A stretch of DNA of 64,000 bases from Phlebotomus papatasi (lineage: Eukaryota > Arthropoda > Insecta > Diptera > Psychodidae): positions 17,050,001-17,114,000 of the forward strand of contig NC_077222.1 of the NCBI RefSeq assembly GCF_024763615.1. Direction: 5' to 3'. Numbering within the stretch: the stretch's first letter is position 1; the number at the start of each line of letters is the position of its first letter. Of the stretch, positions 58,878 through 64,000 are shown piece by piece. The notes under the pieces were generated by a model that did not search any database, had not been told where the DNA came from, and saw nothing but the letters and a program-made list of their open reading frames with translations. The position numbers and the translations under genes are program-made.

Positions 58878-59400
58878 AACGGAATCGATCTTCAGTCCGC
58901 GCAGTGCTCTGTTGCCATTTTATATGCAACATTGAAATAAAAAAATATTTTTGTGTTCCTCAAGGCATGTGTAATAACTTTGATAATTTTTGTCATTCTG
59001 GTAGATGTTACCCCTTAAAGTAAAGCAACTCAGTATGTACCATGTTGTCTCCTTTAGCTACTTTAAGGTTTCATTGATTTAGAACTTTTTAATTTTCTTT
59101 AAGTAAGCTTATTGGATGCCATGGGTACTCCTGACTATATTAATGTTTCTCGAATAGGCAACAATACATTCTAAAATTTGGGTAATTTATTTTAAATTTT
59201 AACATAAAAAGCAGCATTTTTTACAATTGACTCACCTTAGTTCTTGGCAGCATTAAAGTGCTAATTCTGAACTCTGAAAAATATGAATAAAAGAACAAAG
59301 ATTTTTTTTTGGAAAACCTTTTGTTACTCCAAAAAAGTTATCACGAGCGAGAATAAGAACTCAAATGAGTGCCCAAAAATATTCAATGGAACATCTTCAA
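58878..59400. other. AT-rich sequence, nothing recognised
   Basis: No feature seen. Confidence 0.4.
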
Positions 59401-60860
59401 TAAAAGAGCAATTGTTGCTGAAGAAATAATGAAATTTGAGGGGTGAAAAGCACAATGCAATTTCGCGATGCAAGTGTTTCTTGAAAAGATGCCACGAATT
59501 GAGACTCTGTCGAAAACTAATGGTCTGCACGAGGGATGTCTCTCAATGAACATGGACCAATTATCCTCAAGTTGTATTGATGTACAATTCGCTGGATTTC
59601 GTGGAAACTGTATTGAGTGGTTTTAGCGTTTACAATGTCGTACAGTGATTGTTTTGTACGTCGCAGCCTTGAAGGTAATTCACCTAAAATTACCTCCAAG
59701 CATTGATCTCTTCTTTTCCAAAGCAACAAAGGGCCTCACGATAATGGCGAGAAGCTTGGGAAAGTATGCATCACGAAGAAAAATCGCACGATGAAATACA
59801 ACACGATTTGTATGGTCAAATGGCAGTTGAGAACATTTCTGATTGATTTCATCCTCAAGTTTCTGTCTGTGGTTTATTCTCTCTGAAGCTATACTGGTGG
59901 AGTTTTCGTGACAAAAGATCGGATCAAATTCATCTGATCATTTGTTGATTTGATCGCGCGAGATCATTCGCGATCGCACAAAAGTATAAAAAAGATCACA
60001 AGAAATGTCGTATGAATTTGCCATGGTCGGTTGAAATTTGAATATGATCGTGATCGCGAGAAGATCACTCCTTCAATCAATGCTCAAATTGCATTTCCAT
60101 ACAATGATTTCATATAGTCATACGAATTTGCCAGACCAGACAGGCAGAAGATGATCTCTCCCCCGAAAACATGGTGGATTATTTGCCCTCGAGGGACTCA
60201 GAGTCCATGTTGAGCCAAGTAATGCACGATCGCGGACTCCCAGGCAATTGTTGGGCTATTATTGCAGTGTTATTGCTATAATTATGGCGCAGTGAGTGGG
60301 CTCCAGGAGTGGATATCTGCCCCCACGAGGAAAATAAATCGAGAAATTCCCTCTGCGGCCACAATTGCACTGACTCTCAAGAAAGTACAACCAACCATCT
60401 TTTCCAACATTCCCAAGCACTGGGGTCGCCTCGGGGCGGAGGCCATGGGCATCCACGGATAATAAGGTAAGCAAAAAAAAAAGGAGAAACCATCACGTCT
60501 GAGGATAAGAACCTCATGAATTTCCAATGCAAAAATCTCCCTCGGACGTGGATAAAGTTGATGACTTGCACGAAGCATAAATCTCATCCTCTATTAGCAT
60601 GACGATTGTATTATTGTTGATTATACAGCAAACTCGATCTTCTTCCCTTTTTCTCAGCATCGGACTCCCTTTTCCTCCAGCAGCATTCTTCAATTTCTTG
60701 CACGTGAGTATATGCACTTCCACAGAATGATATTCGTGTCATTTGCTCATTTATTTTCCCAGAAATCAACCTTCACAGATGATCCCTTACAAGTTCTTGA
60801 TAAATTTCAGTCACTGTACACGAATTAGCAAGCATGCTAATTTTATCTGGGTCTGAATAA
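59401..60860. other. GC-richer, low-repeat island with a GATC cluster
   Basis: Ten GATC words fall in about 150 bp (59917-60066), several as CGCGATCGCA or GATCGCG. Open frames up to 101 codons overlap on both strands (60282-60587 minus, 60262-60462 plus) without recognised domains. Possibly regulatory. Confidence 0.45.
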
Positions 60861-60937
60861 AAGTTTCTTTAAAACTACACTCAGAAAAACTTATTGCACT
60901 ATCCTTTTTAGAAATAAAACATAATTTTAGGAAAACA
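60861..60937. other. Spacer
   Basis: ACACTCAGAAAAACTTATT near 60879 is again a worn TACACAGAGAAAAA-like end without a partner. Confidence 0.35.
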
Positions 60938-61172
60938 TAGGGTCGGAGGAACGTTTGTTCGACAGGGAACCCCTATTGACACTTCTGTCAAAATGTTGAA
61001 AATTATTTAATATATCTAGTAAAATATAAGTAATATAACGTATTTTCTGTAATATACCTTTTTTTTATATAACAGAGATGTTCAAATTTCATATCCCAAA
61101 TAGTACAGAGAAGGGTGTCAATAGGTGCTGACACGAGTTCTTAAAGTGTCAATATACGTTCCTTTCACCCTA
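60938..61172. mobile_element. MITE family 5, copy 2 (235 bp)
   Basis: Ends TAGGGTCGGAGGAACG and CGTTCCTTTCACCCTA; co-linear with 23086-23302, with a small expansion (T run, about 61057) in the middle. Confidence 0.82.
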
Positions 61173-61516
61173 AGTTGCTGAAATATAAAGATTTCACACA
61201 CAAGACTGCAGCAAATTGGGCAGTAGATTGCTTAAAATGATTAGTAAATACCAATTTTGAATCCATTTTCAGTGCATAAAAATAGTGGTGTAGTATTGTT
61301 GGCAAAGATAAAATTAAAAAGTTATGAACCATCTTGATCGATCAAAGGGTTTAACCCTTTAAGAACTAAAGAACCCTTTAAGTACCCATGACGCATGGAG
61401 AAAATAATGTTTCCTGACTACATAAAGTCATTTCTTTCTAATCTTTGCGCGTAATCGTAAAGTAAAAGGTTGTAGGAACTAGAATATTTTTTGCAAAATT
61501 CCAACTATTTACTATG

Positions 61517-61716
61517 TAAGGGAAAGTACTCTCCCTTCGAACGTTCATACCTTCGAATAATGTGAATTTTCTTGAAGTTTTCCTGAGAGACTTAAACATT
61601 TCTATTAAATATTAGTTAGCTTATTATCAATTATTGATAATTATGTGACAATCATGTGGAATCGTCTCAAGGAAAGTACAAGAAATTTACGTTCGAAGGG
61701 AGAGTACTTTCCCCTA
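61517..61716. mobile_element. MITE family 6, copy 2 (200 bp), nested
   Basis: TAAGGGAAAGTACTCTCCCT, TCGAACGTTCATACC at left; the right end GTTCGAAGGGAGAGTACTTT, CCCCTA is inverse, but about 25 bp of the right arm are missing compared with 44703-44921. Confidence 0.88.
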
Positions 61717-61717
61717 G

Positions 61718-61937
61718 TAGGGACAAGTACTCTCACTTCGAACGTTCATGCCTTCGAATAATGTAAATTTTTTCCGGTATTCGTAAGAGATTTACACTAA
61801 ATTATAACAGAATTATCAACAATTGATGATAATCCAACTAAAATTTAATAGAAATGTGTAAGTCTCTTTAGGAACACTAAAAGAAAACTCACATTATTCG
61901 AGGGCATGAACGTTCGAAGGGAGAGTACTTTCCCTTA
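61718..61937. mobile_element. MITE family 6, copy 3 (220 bp), nested and adjacent
   Basis: TAGGGACAAGTACTCTCACT, TCGAACGTTCATGCC at left and the inverse at right. Only one base lies between this copy and the previous one. Confidence 0.88.
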
Positions 61938-62444
61938 AATATTTCAGCTCAAAAGTGACAAATTTTCAAATTACCGCACTGATGAATGAATGTTAATATT
62001 TTTCGATAAGTATTTCTAAATATTTTTTAAGCAAAACTATTTTGGGAATAGAAATTATACAATACTTAAACATAATATTTTACATTAGAGATAAAATGAT
62101 CATTCATTAGTATTGTCATAAAAATTAATTAAAGTTTTGGTCTATTTTTGTCCCTATCGCCCGTAAAGCCAAAAAAATGCACCGAATCAAATTCTCTTGG
62201 ATTTACCATGATGTAAGACATTTCACGGATTTTATTTATCTGTTTCATTTTTATTGTAGATATTCGGTCAGTAAAAAGCGTCTCGTTCTTAAAGGGTTAA
62301 AGTAACTTATGATCATTTTACCTTTTTCACTGGGCAAAATATAATATTTTACTGATCAAAATCAGATTTTTTACTGACTACAAATAATTTTATTTAGTTA
62401 GAAAAAGGCGTTATTGTTAATATTTAAGTGTTAATACGGTGGCG

Positions 62445-62840
62445 GATAAATTCTCGAAGAGATAAAATCTCAAAATCAAAATCCCGATCACTAAAACCCA
62501 AAAAACAAACTAAAATTCCAAAGAGATAAAATCCTAAATGGGTCAAAATTCCAAAAGCCACAGTGCCGAATGGGTCAAAACACGAAAAGCCAAAACTTTG
62601 AAAAACCAAAATCCCAAAATATCAAAATACCAAGAAGTTAAAATCCCGAAAAATCAAAATCCTAAAAGTCAAAATTCCGAAAAGTCAAAATCCCAAAAGC
62701 TAAAATCCTGAAAAATTTTGGCTTTCAGAAGATCAGAATTTTGGCCCATTCGGGATTTTGGTTTTTAGGATTTTGACATATTCGGAATTTTGGTCTATTC
62801 GGCTTTTCGAGTTTTCGGAATCTCGACTTATTCGTCATTT
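62445..62840. mobile_element. Inverted-minisatellite element, copy 3 (expanded, worn)
   Basis: The left arm has about fifteen worn units of the CAAAATCCCGAAAAG type; the right arm has about seven units of CGGGATTTTGGTTTTTAG type, turning near 62710-62735. The central unique core of the 8621 copy is missing, so the arms meet almost directly. Confidence 0.65.
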
Positions 62841-62934
62841 AGGCCAGGATTCATGCTAATAATATCTTTGTTCATATCGCTCCTTGAAAACTACAAGGGG
62901 CCAACTAATTTTTGGCCATTTTTCAGGAGACAGC

Positions 62935-62947
62935 ATGAAAGATTCAA
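62935..62947. repeat. Target-site duplication, left, of nested fold-back retroposon
   Basis: ATGAAAGATTCAA, repeated exactly at 63239-63251. The undisturbed MITE copy B1 has this word only once, which proves the duplication. Confidence 0.92.
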
Positions 62948-63238
62948 TAAAATTCGGTCAATTCTAAGTTTATATAATATAAATGCACGGATTTTTGACC
63001 TAGTTCAGATTTATTCAATTGTATTTACATACGACGTTTCGGTCGTGCATTTGACCGGCATGCTGGTCGTATCAATTAATTTGTTCAAAAGTGGAAGTGG
63101 TAGTTATTTTGTTTCAAGACCGGATTTGTCCTTTTGATTTTCATACCTGAGGAAGGGGAAAAATCGTCCCCGAAACGTCGTATGTAAATACAATTGAATA
63201 AATCTGAACCAGGTCAAAAATCCGTGCATTTATATTAT
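62948..63238 (-). mobile_element. Fold-back retroposon with hammerhead-like core, copy 2 (291 bp)
   Basis: Arms of about 70 bp pair with one mismatch (left ATATAATATAAATGCACGGA to ACGACGTTTCGG; right the inverse). A one-sided tail at the left (inverse TTAGAATTGACCGAATT) matches the right tail of 33806-34195, so this copy lies in reverse. A 13-bp target duplication flanks it. No protein is encoded. Confidence 0.85.
63142..63184 (+). ncRNA. Hammerhead ribozyme-like motif, intact core
   Basis: Stem I CATAC (63142-63146) pairs with GTATG (63180-63184). Core CTGAGGA at 63147-63153, one extra A, stem II GGGGA/TCCCC (63155-63159 with 63167-63171), loop of 7, then GAAAC and GTC (63172-63179). The expected cleavage site follows the C at 63179. 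Stem III is only the palindrome ACGT, as in small hammerheads of Penelope-like elements that act as dimers (established for that class). The extra A after CUGANGA departs from the canonical core, so activity is uncertain. Confidence 0.6.
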
Positions 63239-63683
63239 ATGAAAGATTCAACTTTGTGTAAATAAGTATCTCAATTTAATGACTGAACAAAAACAATTTA
63301 TTTCCTTTCTATTTGTATGAGCACTAATATAAACATCGAAACTTTTATATTTTTACCTTTCAAAATATTTTTTTTAATGAGTTAGCTCCTTGTCGTTCTA
63401 AATGATGTGCAAATTTTGCTGAAATTAGAATGAAAAGGGATCAACTTGCTTGAGTCAGTCCCCTGTTTCACAAAAATTTGAACGATGAATATATTTTGTG
63501 ACCCTTTACTTCAAATAAAATTATGCAAGTAATCAAAAAGATTAAAATTTTGAAAAACTTTTCTAATAACGAAATTTAACGACTTATATCATCTGAAAAT
63601 TTATTAAATTTTCTTTCTAAGTGCATTAGAATCTCAAAATCGCAAAAAAAATGAGTTGACCCCTTGTAATTTCCAAGGAGCGA

Positions 63684-64000
63684 TATATTTGAAAATGTAA
63701 AAATATTTCAAGGGTAATTTGTGTAAATATAAAGGAAAGAAATTAAATTCAATATATAATTTATGAACAGAAATCAATAAATAAAAAAAATTTATATTTT
63801 ATTCAGTGGAAAATCTAGTACTTATGTTAATCAGATTTTTTATAGTGATCAGAAAAAAAATTAAACATGAGTAATGAAATTTACAAATTACAATGAGTGA
63901 AATTATCGTTTTATCAGACTTTTCATGAAATTCCGTGAAATCAAAATTCAATCCTCTTCTTTCTCAAACATATTTCTATCCTAAATTGAATTTAATTCCT
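63684..64000. other. AT-rich sequence to the window end
   Basis: Nothing recognised. Confidence 0.4.

Larger units (their letters stand above)
61351..62300. mobile_element. TTAA-flanked MITE family 8, copy 2, carrying two nested MITEs
   Basis: Begins TTAACCCTTTAAGAAC and ends GTTCTTAAAGGGTTAA, a perfect 16-bp inverted repeat with TTAA outermost. Related in reverse to 58362-58877. Positions 61517-61937 are two family 6 MITEs inserted in tandem; without them the element is about 530 bp. Confidence 0.8.
62877..63683. mobile_element. MITE family 3, copy B2, split by a nested retroposon
   Basis: The ends TCGCTCCTTGAAAACTACAA and TTGTAATTTCCAAGGAGCGA are as in 18344-18844. The insertion at 62948-63238 interrupts it; without it the element is about 500 bp and co-linear with B1. 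Flanking TA on both sides. Confidence 0.85.

Overview
The window reads as eukaryotic, intergenic or intronic DNA, most likely from an insect and perhaps a dipteran. It is strongly AT-rich, has no convincing protein-coding gene on either strand, and is packed with short non-autonomous DNA transposons (MITEs). It also carries tRNA-derived SINEs, decayed LINE pieces, fold-back elements and one very large satellite block. The longest open frame (202 codons, 20291-20899) has no motif I can place. Species assignment is inference only; no rRNA, histone or other diagnostic gene is present.

Layout. 1-9,300 holds a 403-bp MITE family (72, 6222; third copy 35478), decayed TTCGAA-rich duplications (956-1870, 3607-4100), a TA-flanked MITE (4186; sister 23362), a GC-richer block (6836-7560) and an inverted minisatellite element (8621). 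9,300-20,300 has a GC-richer island (10,000-10,910), a TTAA-flanked piggyBac-like element (11898), a nearly perfect fold-back element (13128), a 953-bp TA-flanked element (14016), a minus-strand SINE (15062) and MITEs nested in MITEs (18084-19281). 20,300-36,000 has further MITEs, three SINEs on the plus strand (26158, 27531, 28238; two with clear target-site duplications), LINE remnants, a pogo-like MITE (31746) and a fold-back retroposon with hammerhead-ribozyme-like cores (33806).

37,621-43,703 is the outstanding object. It is a 6.1-kb block with matching TACACAGAGAAAAATT termini whose interior is two opposed arrays of a 22-bp unit meeting at a perfect palindrome at 39673/39674. Its plan (short terminal repeats, opposed arrays of a short unit) matches that of small inverted-minisatellite elements elsewhere in the window, which suggests how it may have grown.

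43,704-64,000 has more TAGGG-type MITEs, GC-richer unique islands (46,400-48,240; 51,000-54,760; 59,400-60,860), a second piggyBac-like copy whose interior is replaced by a degenerate ~300-bp tandem repeat (55538-58019), a second TTAA family with nested MITEs (58362, 61351), and a second hammerhead-bearing fold-back element inserted in a MITE with a 13-bp target duplication (62948-63238). The elements do not form a pathway; the window is a record of successive insertions, nesting and local amplification.
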